Shown: positions 35,808 through 48,110, counted from the stretch's first letter. The stretch: 64,000 nucleotides of DNA from Diadema setosum (GCF_964275005.1 NC_092698.1:23987809-24051808); one strand, 5' to 3'. Made by a program: numbers and translations. Notes: generated by a model not told the origin, from the sequence alone.

Positions 35808-36337
35808 CGCACAGTCATAACTTTCGAACGATCAATTCTTTTTCACGAGAAACTGCCATGATAAACTGGTCCTACAACATTTACATTGCAATTTTCTTTT
35901 CTTCTCACATTCAGCGCCATCCATACAAGACGGTAGATGAAGAGCATTTGGCATACGCTTAGCAACTGCAACGCCCCATCTAGATGCGTTCGGTCATTGT
36001 GCTGTTGCTGTTTGCATGTTAAGCGATTTCAAAGGTTTCCTTTCATGATTATCTCAGCGATGGCGTTTACATGAGATTCAACTTTTGTTCCACAAAGCCC
36101 AAGATTACTCTGGGTATGGGAACGACAAAGGTGGATGGCTGAGAATCCCGTCAATCTCTTTGCCGAGTTTATATTATTAGAGTCTGATGGAGTCTATATG
36201 GCTTCTGTATTACTAAAGCCTTTAAACCTTGTCAATACATCGTGACTACCGAGTATTAGGAGTTGTTTGTGTGTGTATGTCTTGTGTGTGTTTTTATGTG
36301 TGTGCGCGCGTGTGTGTGATAGTTCGGTACATGTATT
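35808..36337. other. Upstream region of the sulfotransferase
   Basis: No gene seen. It probably contains the promoter or a 5' UTR exon, but no core element is clear. A GT-rich tract lies at 36270-36320. Confidence 0.4.
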
Positions 36338-36782
36338 AACAAAGGAGTCAGGCAGGACGATCCTCTATCACCATATTTGTTTTCATTAGCCATACAGATT
36401 TTAGCATGCATGTGTAGTGGGAGAAGATGAGAGTGTTAAAGGATTCACATTTGGGAAACATGAAGCGAAACAAGTTCTTAATGGAGGTGATTTCACTCTT
36501 TGTGAAGGACGAAAGTTCTTCAAAAAGGTTGCAATATATTTTTGATGACTTTTATAAAATAAGTGGTTTTAGAATTAATAAAAAGAACATATTTTGTTTG
36601 GATGAAAAAGGAAAAGGACAAACAAGAAATATTTTTATTTGGGAATTTAGTGCAAGAACTAACGATGTTAGAAAGTTATTTCGCTTTTGGATTTTTGATT
36701 TAAGATAAGGGAAGAAGTGAATTGTACCGAGATATTGAGTAAAATTAAAAGATTGCGAGGGTGGTGGAAGCAAAGGAATTTG
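36338..36782 (+). mobile_element. L1/Tx1-type LINE fragment, left part
   Basis: Conceptual pieces NKGVRQDDPLSPYLFSLAIQ (36338-36397), FVKDESSSKRLQYIF..YKISGFRINKK (near 36500-36590) and SKIKRLRGWWKQRN (near 36740-36780) match the palm and thumb regions of L1/Tx1 reverse transcriptases. Several stops and shifts break it, and much of the 5' portion is missing. It is cut by another LINE at 36783. Confidence 0.7.
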
Positions 36783-37238
36783 AAATATGTACGGGACCTG
36801 TTTTATGGAATGATTTGCCAAATGTAATAAAGTTGTCTAATAGACTTTCAGTATTCAAAAGAAGTTACAAATTTTTCTTGTTCATAAAGATATACTATAA
36901 ATTTCAAGTTTTATTCAGTGTATAAGCACCTCACTTTGATGACTCTTGCCTTCTTAAATATATGTATTTTGTTCTTTCTGTAGTATAGTTTTCTAGTGTT
37001 TTGTATTGCATTAATGTAACTATTTTAGCTGTAATACTTGGGATCAGCCATAGAAAGACCAACGGCTATGTTGATCCCCCACAAATTGAAATAACTGTTT
37101 TTATGTTGTGTTTGTCTGTTGTGAAATTGTTATAAGTTGAACCTTTTTTCCTGTATTGTTCCAATGTTCTATGTATCGTTCCTGTATTCTTTGTAAATGC
37201 TTTTTTATCAGGATGTGGAAATAAATGAAATGAAAATG
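36783..37238 (+). mobile_element. 5'-truncated CR1-like LINE nested in the L1/Tx1 fragment
   Basis: It begins inside a reverse transcriptase C-terminus (GPVLWNDLPNVIKLSNR) and then a 3' UTR with GGGATCAGCCATAGAAAGACC and a GGAAATAAATGAAATG tail. The 11-bp flanks AAAGGAATTTG (36772) and AAAGGGATTTG (37239) differ at one position and look like a target duplication. The L1 reading resumes directly after. Confidence 0.7.
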
Positions 37239-37520
37239 AAAGGGATTTGTCTCTTACAGGCAAAGTTCACCTTATGAAAACATGATATATTTTATCAAGA
37301 TTAAATCAGGATGTTTCATCTCATCTCTTACAGCGGTTCCAAAGAGGGTAATGATAGCGGTTGGAAAAATAATGTTTGAATGTAATGGAAGGGGAAAGAC
37401 AGAAATAAAAGGAATACATATCAAGATAGATAATGAGGGGGGGGGGGGGGTAGAAATGAAAATTATGAATAATTGTTCGGGTGCAACGGATAATCTGGTT
37501 GAATAGTTTTCTATATGGAA
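37239..37520 (+). mobile_element. L1/Tx1-type LINE fragment, right part
   Basis: Pieces SLTGKVHLMKT and SLTAVPKRVMIAVGKIMFEC..GKTEIKG continue the L1/Tx1 pattern after the thumb (where family members read NLTLxGKIxxIK and IPKxIxxxLNxxIFKFLWNGK). It is broken by stops and a poly-G tract at 37438-37450. Similarity fades by about 37520. Confidence 0.65.
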
Positions 37521-37766
37521 ATAAATATATGAGTTGCAAAATGTAGTTTGATCACTGCTGTAGATCAGTGGGAGGTATAGATTTGTTTTTCTTTGTGATT
37601 ATGAATTATCGGGATTGAATTTCAAAAATTCCGCAATTTTATATGGATATTTTGAAAATGTGGTAAGAGATTAGTGGGGCACAGGAATATAGATGGGGGA
37701 TTTATAAATCGATTATTTCTTAAAAGATAGAATCGACCACATATTAGATAAAGGTCATGCCAAGCC

Positions 37767-37769
<3 letters not shown>

Positions 37770-37836
<67 letters not shown>

Positions 37837-38040
37837 TAACAGGGCAATCACTCCCCCCCCCCCCCCCGGACAATTACCCTCGGCTAAATACTAATGGTTA
37901 GTGCTAAGGTTAGAGTAAAGATTAGGGTTAGATTTTAGGGTCAGAGTTTGGGTTAGGGTTAGGATTATAGGGTTAGGGTCAGGGGAAGGGTCCGGGGTAA
38001 TTGCTCAGGGAGTAATTGCCCTAGACCCATATCCCTAGAC

Positions 38041-38096
<56 letters not shown>
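37770..38096. repeat. Telomere-word repeat element between two (AT)n tracts
   Basis: (AT)n at 37770-37834 and 38043-38096 bracket an element of about 182 bp at 37840-38021. Its ends are inverted: AGGGCAATCACTCCC and GGGAGTAATTGCCCT. Its interior repeats TTAGGG-like words (TTAGGGTTAG, GGGTTAGGGTTAGG, GGGTTAGGGTCAGGGG). A second, less complete copy is at 41836-41972. Confidence 0.7.
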
Positions 38097-38098
<2 letters not shown>

Positions 38099-38929
38099 TA
38101 GCCTGGGTACAAATATAATTAATTGATTTGTTAACAATTATCTAAAAATATATCATACTAGTATATTACCAAATGATGTTAAAAATGAGAGGCTGACCGC
38201 AAAATTCCAGCACATATACATGTGGTTGCATTTTGATTTAGAATTAAATACTTCAGGGCAAAAATGCAATGAGATGTGAATTCACGGAAAGTGTTTGATT
38301 TTTATCAACAATTAATTTTGCAAAAAAAAAAAATTGTATAATTTGAAGATAAAAGATAGTCCAAATAATTCTAAGTATATTGAAGAAAAACATCGAAGAA
38401 ATATTCGCTAGACCAAGATTGGCAATTATGAGAAAGAAATTAGGTTCTCATTTTAGCGAAGAGTGTGTGAAAGATTTTTAAGTAATGAAAGGGGGTCTTT
38501 AAGACATTGGTACCTTATGGCACTATTCCCCGAAGTAAGTGTTCTAGACAAACTGCTAAAATGCAATGTCCAAACAGTTTGAATTTGTTGATATTTTATT
38601 TGATTAGTTTGATTTTTTTTTTATTATTCCCAAATTTTTAATAATGTAAAAGAAGAATTTATTGCTCTCTCAGAAAAGATGAAAAATTCAAGATTGACTA
38701 CGTTGATCCCTCTTCACCTATTTTGAGTCGTCAGGGCGTGCGGCTTTTTGTTGGTTTTGTGATGCATGGTCACATTTTTGTATTTTTCTTTTCTTGTTTG
38801 CCTACTCCAGTACTGCTAACGCCTATGATTTATGACCGCATTTATTAGTATAGGGCAGGAATATACAATGGAAATTTATGATTAAATGATCAATGAATTT
38901 TGACTAAAATGGGCCTGTAGGTTCTTTGA

Positions 38930-39500
38930 AAAGTTATGAATTATTAAAGTTGTGGTGCCGCATTTCATCGCTGTATGAGAAGACCAAATATTTTGTGACG
39001 TTGCATAGATACAAAGAAACCTTGCCTCCCTATTCATCCTTATCCTTCACAGGTTGCCCCCATGGTCCGTGGGATCATCACTGACCCTCCCCTGCCTTTT
39101 GTCTGTCCACCCTCCTGCTTTAATCCCCCTCTCTTTACCTGTTGGGCTCCTTGCCCATGACCTCCAACCCTCCCATTTATTTTATTTGTTCTGTGTCCCT
39201 AGCCCTCCCCCGACTGTTCTTATTGCATGTAGTCCTTAATAACATGTGATTGCTTTCCCTGCCTGTTTGTCATTTTGCCTCTGACAAAAATTCTGCTAGG
39301 ACCGAAAGCTCAGGTCCCTTTTGACTCCACGATACAAAGAAAATACAAAGAGAATTTCACGACATTCAATTTACTTTAATGAAAAGTACACATTCCCTCG
39401 ACTTGTAACTGATATGTTAAGGTAATGTTATCCCCTTGTTTTCTGAAAGAGGTATATCAAGTGCTTATTTATTATGTTAGAAAATTGAAATGAGAATGAG
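38930..39500. mobile_element. Diverged foldback element, relative of the one at 62089
   Basis: The words AAATACAAAGAGAATTTC, CTGATATGTTAAGGTAATG and TATCCCCTTGTTTTCTGAAAGAGGT match the 62089-62654 element in order. It is interrupted by the insertion at 39020-39330. Confidence 0.5.
39020..39330 (+). mobile_element. 311-bp retroelement insertion, Penelope-like 3' end
   Basis: Flanked by a perfect 12-bp duplication GATACAAAGAAA (39008-39019 and 39331-39342). The 3' portion reads TGCCTCTGAC..GCTAGGACCGAAAGCTC, the CTCTGA..GACCGAAAGCT pattern seen at 3' ends of Penelope-like elements. No reverse transcriptase is present, so the copy is severely 5'-truncated or non-autonomous. Family call is tentative. 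Confidence 0.5.
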
Positions 39501-41835
39501 AAGGCCGTTCAATTGTCTCGAACACTATCGGTTTAGTGGCAACTTAAAGCCCCTATCATTCTCACCCGACGATATATGTTAAATTTTCTTTTTATAGTTT
39601 TCAATATTTTACATCACAAAAAACTGTAATCTTCTTATCCAGCAATAACTATTGTGACACGAACACTTTATTAAAGATTTGTAACTTTTCATTTTCGATG
39701 ATTCTCTTGGGAATTTTGGGGTCATTGGATCAAAAGTCAAGGGCCAAAGGTCCGGTTAAAATGCTAAAATTCTATACTATTCAGTGCTGAAATTACACTA
39801 TTTTCTCCATGCCTTCGTAATGACACAATACACTTAAACTAGGCACATGATACATGTGATACATGTGATACTGCACAATAGGGAAAGATTTGGGTCATGG
39901 GGTCAAAGGTCAAGTGAAAATACAGTATTAATCTTAGCATCGCTCGTATATTTTCCCATACTTTGAAAATAGCTGAAAGTATTGCCAGTTGTGATTATTT
40001 GAAGAAAGTTGTGGAAAGTTGTGGACATGGGGTGAAAGGGCAAGGGTCTAATGTGTAGATATGAACATGCTCTAATTCTCAAATACTTGCTCTCTGAAAC
40101 AACTTTGCCATGCAAATGAAACCTTGTTCAAGGAATATTATTATGCTCTTAAACACTCAGCACATGTGGGGTTGTGCTGTCAAACTTTCAAACAAGTCAT
40201 TTCAATTTTGTTTTTTGTTTTTATTTAATTTTTTTTTGCCAGCCATGTGAAATGGACATGTTATCTTACATTGTCATAATCTAGGGCCTACTACAGACCT
40301 TGCAACTGATTGACAAATTGCCCTACATCGACGTAAATAAGCACTGAATTGATCAGTGTTTTAGTAGTAGCCATGATAAAAAATCATGGGCGTACATACT
40401 CGAGCAGGATTCGAACCTACGACCTCCTGATGATGTTTTCATTGCAACAATCAGTTGCAATGAAAACATCTCGACGGAAGAATTTCATAAATTTGAATAC
40501 TACAGACCTATTGGGAAATTAATGTGAGATGGTGGAGCCATAGCGACATTTGTATTTGTGTTTTTTGCAAGCACATTACATTGATTTTTCTATTCAAAGT
40601 AGTGACTTTGACAAACTGAACTTGTTTGATTTGATGCAACCAATATTTTCTGATCACGCTAATTTCCAGTCACTTCCACAAAATAAACATGAATAATATA
40701 ACACACTGAGAAAAAGAGGATTTCATCCTTGTGATCATTTATTTACATTTCCAGTTTGTGTTCAACTCTCATGTATACATTTACAATACTCTACTAATCC
40801 TATCTGCCTATAGTCATGCTGCTTTGTTTCCTTTCTATACGAGCTAAAACAAAACATAATATGCTGTTGGTTTACTGTTTACTAACAAAAGTGGCATTAT
40901 GAAATTAAAGATATGAAAGATGAACAATCAAAGATTACAACAGATCTATGCAAAGGATCAAGTCTAATCCCATGTTGTTCTACCATCACCACCAAAAACA
41001 TACCTATCAAAACAACAAATGAACGAAAGAATAAGATGAAAACAGTACTGGGAAGATATTTCATGTGAATGGTGCTAATAATCATATCGCTTCGTAGTAC
41101 CTTAATTGCACACTGATTTTGCGTCAACTAGAGCTCTTAATCAAGTTTATTGTTATCTTCATCACTTCTCTCCCTTATCCCCATGATTTTCGAACTTTCT
41201 CCTTACCCCCCGTCCCCCGTTCCTTTCTGGTTCATCTTTCTCCTCCTATGGACTTCCAACTCCTTTTAACTGATTCTCACTCTATTCTTCCTCACAATGA
41301 ACTGTCCCTGTCTCCTATCCTTTCGCCTCCCTTGAAGCAACCTCGACTTCCAGCTCATCGCTGCCCTTTGACAGTCACTATTTGCCTTCCTAACACTCTC
41401 CTCTTTCAGAAGTCTTCTTTTCACCCCTGAACAAGTCCTTTCAAGGACGACATATGCATGGTGTTGATACTGCAAACCTCTCTTCCTCAGGTTTACTGTT
41501 GTGGTTATACTCTAAATGATATTCAACATCTAAACTCTGTTTCCTGTCTCACATAAGCAAGCACTTTAGGGGAGGTGCAACAGATGCTGCAGTTACAAGA
41601 AGATGTGAAGGGCTTTGTAAAAATGGGCTGATATCAGCATTTGCCTTGAGCCCCACTCTGGAATGGAAGGGGAATGCCGTCCAAATCATGAATACACAAC
41701 CCTCTAGCACAAAATGTTAGGGAGAATGGTTAGATGTGGCAGCTTGCAGTACAGTTACGTACGTTCAAACTGTTCTTTACTGGGAAAGGTAAGTCAGTAT
41801 ACGGTCAATGTGTGAACCTGAAGAATAGATGGTCC

Positions 41836-41972
41836 CCCCCCCCCCCCTGCCAAATACTGGTTAGTGATAAGGTTAGAGTAAAGATTAGAGTTAGGTTTAG
41901 GATTAGAATCAGGATTAGGGTTAGGGTCAGGGGAAGGGTCTTGGGTAACTGCCCAGGGAGTAATTGTCCTAG
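41836..41972 (+). repeat. Telomere-word repeat element, second copy
   Basis: Starts in a poly-C tract, then CCAAATACTGGTTAGTGATAA, GGTTAGAGTAAAGATTAG, ATTAGGGTTAGGGTCAGGGG and AGGGAGTAATTGTCCTAGAC, in the same order as 37850-38030. The left inverted end is not recognisable. Confidence 0.65.
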
Positions 41973-44004
41973 ACACCTTGGCAGCTTGAATTATATCATA
42001 CCCACATTCTTGGCTTTCTCTTCAGTACAGATGCATAGGAAGCAGCAGAAATATTTACTTCTCATACCTGAGCAGTCCTCTGTTTAGCTGTTTCAATAAG
42101 AGGGAAAATCATTTAAAAAAAGTGAAAATAAAACAAGACAAACTGATAAGCAATTTGTGAATTCAGTTAATTAACTCATGGTCTCTGATTGCATTTTGCA
42201 AGGTCATTTGTATCACATATTTCTGTAGTATAAAGAAAAGAAGAAGAAGAAGAAATGGTGGCTGTATGGAAGAAAGGAAGCTGGCTATTGAAACATTTGA
42301 AGTGTAGCTGTACCTGGCAAAACTATCTAAACTCATTAAAGTATTAACTCAAACATTACCGTATTACATACAGTACTCTTTACGTGCCAAGCTTGGCTGA
42401 TTGAGTCATCTGACAATGTGGCAGACTGACATACGCGTAACAATAATTCTCTGCCCAAGTTTGCATAACCTTGTCCAAACCAACATGCACACACAATGGT
42501 CCTTAAAACCATTAAATCGTTGGAACAAAGAGGACATAGTGTATATGCTGTATAAGTGTGATGCAAGGCCAATCATATCACAATATATATGAATGTGCAG
42601 TTGCAATTGATAGTGAAAAGAAATACAGTATGGCGGCTACCTTTCATTTACATGAGGAATAGGTACATGGTGACAGTTACATGAGAAGGCAACATTCCAC
42701 AATAAGAAAAAAAAATGAATACTACATGTACGAAAAAAAAGAGCAAGAGAGCTTGTTTTTCACTTCCTTTTTGAGAAGATATATTGTTTTGTTCTTTACA
42801 GAGATCTCCTCTAATGACATTCAAAAGCTATTGATTGAATTTAATAAGTAAAATAAAAGGTAAACATAAGCATGGCTAGAAAGTGAGCTGCTGGATATAA
42901 ACGTGACATACATTGTACAACATTGTAACTGATCTGATAACCTTTATTGAATATTCCTTCATAATTCATATGTTTTACTGACAACTACACACAAGCTGCC
43001 AACAAGTGCAATAAGCCTAGTACACTGTTGTGGGGTAGCTCAGCAAAATTCCTATGACATTTATGCATGTATGCCAATGGCAATGCTTTGCCATTGAAGG
43101 GATCCACACACAATGCACCTCCACATTGATATATTCTCAATCATAAACATGAAGACTTTATGAAAGAAGTATGAATTTTGGATGAAGCAGATCATCAATT
43201 ATATAAAATTGCAACTCATTCAATCTGTGATGCAAAAACAAACGCCAAGAAATGAAAATATTTCTGAAGTTGAAAAAAAAAATAAAAGAGATGGATTCTA
43301 TGATATTCATAAACCCTGTCTTTCTGACTGGTTGCTTTAAACTGTGACCTTGCTACTGACCATTCTGTTTTCTCAGATGATGTTACAGTCTCCTTTCTGA
43401 ATTCAAACATGCAGTATTTGGGGTTAGACCCCACATGAAATACACACAATGGGACACACAGTAGAGCAGCACTGTGATGAAAATTTTTTCAAAGGCAGTG
43501 GAAATCACATCCAGCTCAGCCTTCTACAGTAGGCCTGTGCATGATGAAAATACAATTAAAATAAATCAAAAGAAAACTGACAACGACGAAGCAATTGGTA
43601 AAAGAAAATTTAGCTTCATTTCCCGGGCATTTGAATCAAAGATAATAATTAACCGACAATTAATCACTGCTGCATCTTGAACCCATCATATTGGTCAGTC
43701 AATATTGCATGTGATGTCAAAGTGACAGGCCCTTGTTACCGAATTCCCTTCACCTTGATTCCTGTGTGAAGTGAACAGCAAAATATGATCTCATCTAGAC
43801 TGTTTTCACTTCATCCAAGAAACGGATGCCTTGCGATGATAAGATCTTGTCCACTTGTGTATGTTTGCATGTACAGTAGGCCTAATGATATCGCGAGGGG
43901 AGTCCTCAACCATCACTGAATACAGGCAAACATACAGAAATACAGACAAACCAAAATGCAAAGACAGGAATCAACATACGCCCCCACCCCCCTAAAAAAA
44001 ATAC

Positions 44005-44140
44005 ATGTATCTATTCATTTATTTTTTCCATTTATTTATTCATGTATTTATTTATCTATTGATTAATTTATTTATTCATTCATTTATTTACCTATTTAAT
44101 TATTCATTTATTCATCTATTCATTCATTCATTTATTTATA
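44005..44140. repeat. ATTT/ATTC low-complexity tract
   Basis: An imperfect tetranucleotide-type run of TTTATTCATTTATT words. The Phe/Ile/Tyr-rich open frame across it is an artefact. Confidence 0.85.
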
Positions 44141-44386
44141 GCCAAAGTATTCTTTTTGTTGCAGGACAGGTTCGACCACGATGCACATTTAAAAATACAG
44201 ACCTTCCTGTCCACAAAAAAAGTATTCCCTAATGAATTAAATACTTTGATCAGCATACATGACAAAATGCCTGTCCTAATGAATCACATGGTTTGACAAG
44301 CTACATCCAATGATATTCTATAAAGTATTACAAGAAAAAAAACCAGCAAATGATAATATCTGCAGAGTTTGAGTTTTGTAAGGTTA

Positions 44387-44435
44387 TTAACCTGTTGAGG
44401 ACGAGTCCCAAGTATACTTGGGAGCCAGGTCTTGA
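44387..44435. mobile_element. TTAA palindromic MITE, half copy
   Basis: TTAACCTGTTGAGGACGAGT then CCCAAGTATACTTGGG, a compensated inner palindrome: the G-to-A and C-to-T changes preserve pairing relative to the 27015 copy. The right half is absent. Confidence 0.65.
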
Positions 44436-44630
44436 GAGACAGGTCATGGTTATAGGTTGAAGTACTGAGGGACATTGATCTCTCCAGTTGGGATGGCAGC
44501 CCACTTCTTCCATGCTCTCAAGATAATCTTTGGAGCAGACTGTTACAGCGCCATCTACTGGCCAATTCTTTATTTTCCATCGGCTGCATGGCACTACTCT
44601 CTGTTAACGTTGCACTTTTTTTTACACTAA

Positions 44631-45080
44631 TGCTGCATTTACACCATGTTCCCAGCAACCACCGGCACCCACGTTTCAGTCCACCGTGGACGAAACAGGA
44701 TGGACGTAAAACAATGCAGTGAGATGGGATAGGCAAATGTGACAGGCCATGATTGCCCTGAATGCTGCGTCAGATTTTTAAACTGTCAAAAAACTTGCCA
44801 CGGCAGTCCTCGTGCTAATGACGGAACATAATAGGCCGTAACAAAACTTGGAGGCAGTCCGTAGTGGGACTCGACGGAAAATGTTGATGGTCTAGCCTGA
44901 CCAGATGCTGTGAGAACAGCATCTGATAGCTATAATAATGTTCACCGCAGCATGGACTGGAACAAACAATGCCGGAATGCAAAGTGGAGAAAACAGCAAA
45001 ATGTTTCATCTGCCTATGGCACACTCCGTTTTGGACAAATGGGGCTGTCGTGGCCGCCGGGAACATAGTGTAAACGCAGC
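44631..45080. mobile_element. 450-bp element with inverted ends
   Basis: The left end TGCTGCATTTACACCATGTT and right end AACATAGTGTAAACGCAGC are inverted repeats (arms about 24 bp, three or so mismatches). No transposase frame. Probably a hAT- or other DNA-transposon-derived MITE; family unresolved. Confidence 0.65.
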
Positions 45081-45184
45081 TTTTAATAACAAAGGCAAAG
45101 TACTACACGTGTTGGAAACCTATCATTCGATCCGAAAGTGACCACACAAAGAAAAAAAAAAACTAGAAAAGCACTCTGAGAGCG

Positions 45185-45662
45185 CAGACCTCCGCCAAGC
45201 ATGCAGCTCATTTCCACCACTGATCTTGTTCTTCCCTAGAGATATCAGTGATTTCCATCCATACGTACTTATAGCATTGCGTGCTGAAAAGTCGCCCAAT
45301 TTCCCAATATAGAAGCCTTTGTTACGTCATAAACCTTCAGCTGCACGGTGCGCCTCGCCCTAGCAGAAACTAGGGCACGCACTTTAGTGCGCGCATGCAA
45401 ACCTCAAATACGCGCAGCCTGAACTCCCAAGTTCATTGACCCTACCTGTCAAAATATTGAAAATCTTTCATAAATTCCCCCAAAATTCTCAGATCACTAC
45501 CAAAATCTAATCATCTGTTACTTGTATCATTCTAAACCTTTCTTGCAAGTTTCATCCAAATCAGTAAACTACTTTTTTAGTTATTTTGCACACGGACAAA
45601 CTAACTAACTAACAAACAAACCAACGGTAACGAAAACATAACCTCCTCCCTTGGCGGAGGTA
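45185..45662. mobile_element. Non-coding element with ACCTCCGCCAAG inverted ends
   Basis: Begins GACCTCCGCCAAGCATGC and ends CTTGGCGGAGGTAA. Before the right end it has AAGTTTCATCCAAATCAG, a CACACGGACAAACTAACTAAC run and ACGAAAACATAACCTCC, the same layout as the right end of 17944-19069. No coding sequence. Confidence 0.65.
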
Positions 45663-46051
45663 AAACAAGAATCAAAAGAAGCCTTCCTTTTACACTGCAC
45701 ACATCTACATCACACACAGTGTAGAGCAAGATTTCAGAGACACAGTGCAGCATTTCAGGACCGAGTCTCTCTTAGGACATGAAAGTAACATCTCAGTGCA
45801 ATGCCCCAGACATGGGTGTATCCCGCTGCTGTGCTTTGAATGTATTATTGATGATGGCATTCAGAAAGGTATGTTATATTTCTACCTGCAATTTCCTGTC
45901 CAAAAGTGCAAAATAAAATGCTGATTTTGTATGTCTGCTATGTCGGTGTATGAAGAAAATTCAAGAGAATTCTCCATCAGGCATAAAACTGCTTCCCTCT
46001 CCCGCCCCCTCCACGCCTAATCCTTGATGATGTTTTTCGTTTTTGTTTTTT

Positions 46052-46707
46052 TCACTTCAACTGCACGATACAGTCCGAGCCCGGATATTCCGGTAGCGAC
46101 AGTTCGAGTCTGGCGATCATGTCTGGCGGGATGAAGCGTCCGCCGAGAAAGTGGTATTTTCCCTGGAAGAATTTGGCGCACTTCTTGGGGGCTGTCAGCG
46201 AGATGAGAAACTCCGGCTTGATGCCATCTGGATTACCATTTTCAACATCCCAACCTGTCCAGTTAGAAAGAAAAAAGACAAAACAAAGAAAAGGAATGTT
46301 TTGGGAAGACCAATCACATACCTGGTAAACAATTAGACTTTAATCCATCTACTATGTCTTGGCATTTATTGTTTTTACAGGTAATTTCTTTTCTGTATTC
46401 AAAATGTCAATGTTCAGTTAATATCATCATCATTTGAAAAAAAATAGATGCAAGTTCATATCTAGACAACTCAAGGATAATATGGTTATGGCCACATATT
46501 GTCCCTGCCTATTGCTTCACATTGATCTTTTTCAAATCAAACCCTACTCTGAAATTACTATTTCTGCCTACTCTAGATACTGGGACACCCACAGCAGATT
46601 ACTACAACCAGGATTAAGTTCAGTCAAGTCAAAAGAATTTCTGCCAGGAAGACATCACACGCAGATTAGTGGAGATTATTGTTTTATATTTGACTGCCTG
46701 GCTCAAA

Positions 46708-46768
<61 letters not shown>

Positions 46769-47481
46769 TCACAGGTTAGGATTCTCTGTCATGGATCAAA
46801 ATAGTCATTTGGGTTGATCGATTCAAATTTTTAAAGTAAGTCTTACCGGGGACAGTATAATCTCTTCTCTACCTACTGTCAAAACTTGGCAGCTTAAAAT
46901 CGAAATATATTTTATCGGAATCTAATCTAATCTAATCTTTATATACTCGTTTCTCCTTTTTCTATGAAACTGCACCTCCTAACTCTCTATTCTAAAGCTG
47001 AGAGATTACTCTTTCAAAGTATGTAGAGAGAGGATAATTCATTTTGGCTTATGTTTTGTGAGTTTTGAGCTAGATGGTCACATATGTTCTAATCAGACAA
47101 TAATGACTTACTGCCACTCTGAATTAAGTTTTCCCTCTTAACAAAATAACACTGTTACCACAGATGAATTACAAATGAGATTTATGCTACTTTTAACTGA
47201 TGTAATCTATCAAGGCAGATACCTGATGGCACGTCGATGCTGCACAGCGGGACGCTGATGCTCTTCAGGGTCTCGAGAACCTCTCCGAAGGGCGCCCTCA
47301 CCTCCCCCTTGAAGCTGAAGCCGAAGAGGGCATCGACCACAAAGTTGTAGGAAGAGTTGATGAGGGAGGAGGAGGGGAGGTAGGAGAGAAAGGGGATGTC
47401 CAGGGTGGCGCACTGGGTGGTCAAGTTGTTGAAGAGCTTCTTGTCGGGGCGCTTCGGGTAGAAGATGGTCGGGAGGTAACC
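46052..47481 (-). CDS. NAXE: NAD(P)H-hydrate epimerase (YjeF N-terminal domain), last two exons
   Basis: Two minus-strand exons, 47481-47223 and 46254-46052, join in frame across a GT..AG intron with the Gly codon split as in other NAXE genes. The first gives GYLPTIFYPKRPDKKLF, VVDALFGFSFKGEVR and SIDVPSG. The second gives WDVENGNPDGIKPEFLISL, TAPKKCAKFF, HFLGGRFIPP and a stop after CIVQLK. These match the C-terminal two-thirds of NAXE, which epimerises R- and S-NAD(P)HX so that the dehydratase NAXD can restore NAD(P)H; in animals it is mitochondrial or secreted. The upstream exons, including the GNNGGDG-type motif, were not found up to 64000, so they likely lie outside. If so, the LTR element at 55118-62014 sits in its intron, in the same orientation. 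Confidence 0.92.
46711..46766. repeat. (CA)n microsatellite
   Basis: Pure CA run inside the last NAXE intron. Confidence 0.95.
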
Positions 47482-48024
47482 CTGCATTGGAGGTCAAGAT
47501 GACGTGGAAAAAAGAGAGAAAGATACATAGCAGTATTACAACAGGTGAGAGAAAAAAAAAGACAGTAGGCCTTAAATGTACACATTTTGAGTTAACTGAG
47601 TTATTTGGGAGTTTTCTGTTTTTGTTTTTGTTTCTCTGGTAGTTACCATCTTTCCATCTATTCTAAGAAGGTGTGAAAGCATTGAACAAAATTTACATAC
47701 CAGTAGTATTTTAAACAGTTATAGGGAAGTCAGTTTTTATCAAATTTAATTGCTTATTTTGGTTGGTTGAGAACATTCAATGTTGAAGAGTTGTTGATAA
47801 AACTTTAAGTCTAGAAATGAATCCCTTTTCTTAGAATTTGACTGTAACTTCAAAACCTCATCTGGCAACCTCTTGTTTGTTCTGTAATGCAAAGGCATAA
47901 ATCATCAACTTGCAATTTTCTTATAGGTTTGATTTTCATATTTGCCAAAAATTAGCTCTAAAGCCAGTCCATTTTCATGTTCTTATTGTTCATCTGGTCA
48001 TTGTTCACATCCCATGGCCAGCAT

Positions 48025-48110
48025 TTAACCCATTGAGGACTGACTGATTTTGCTACAACATGCATTTACCATAGACACCTGCCCGGGTACACTCGGGACT
48101 CGTCCTCATC
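48025..48110. mobile_element. TTAA palindromic MITE, inverted copy
   Basis: TTAACCCATTGAGGACTG, GATTTTGCTACAACATG, ATAGACACCTGCCCGGGTAC, CTCGGGACTCGTCCTCA: the complement of the 27015 copy's arrangement. Confidence 0.7.

Larger units (their letters stand above)
39500..44386. other. Gene-free, AT-rich stretch
   Basis: No host exon recognised. It contains a TCAAAGGTCAAG-type section near 39720-40030, the foldback/SINE relative at 40300-40500, an interspersed repeat at 41160-41510 shared with 32800-33040, the telomere-word repeat at 41836-41972, and an ATTTATTC-type low-complexity run at 44005-44140. Confidence 0.5.

Noticed and set aside
40897-41127. Minus-strand hydrophobic frame of 76 residues
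   Set aside because: AT-rich DNA gives Ile/Phe/Leu-rich frames by chance; there is no signal for a start, splice site or family.
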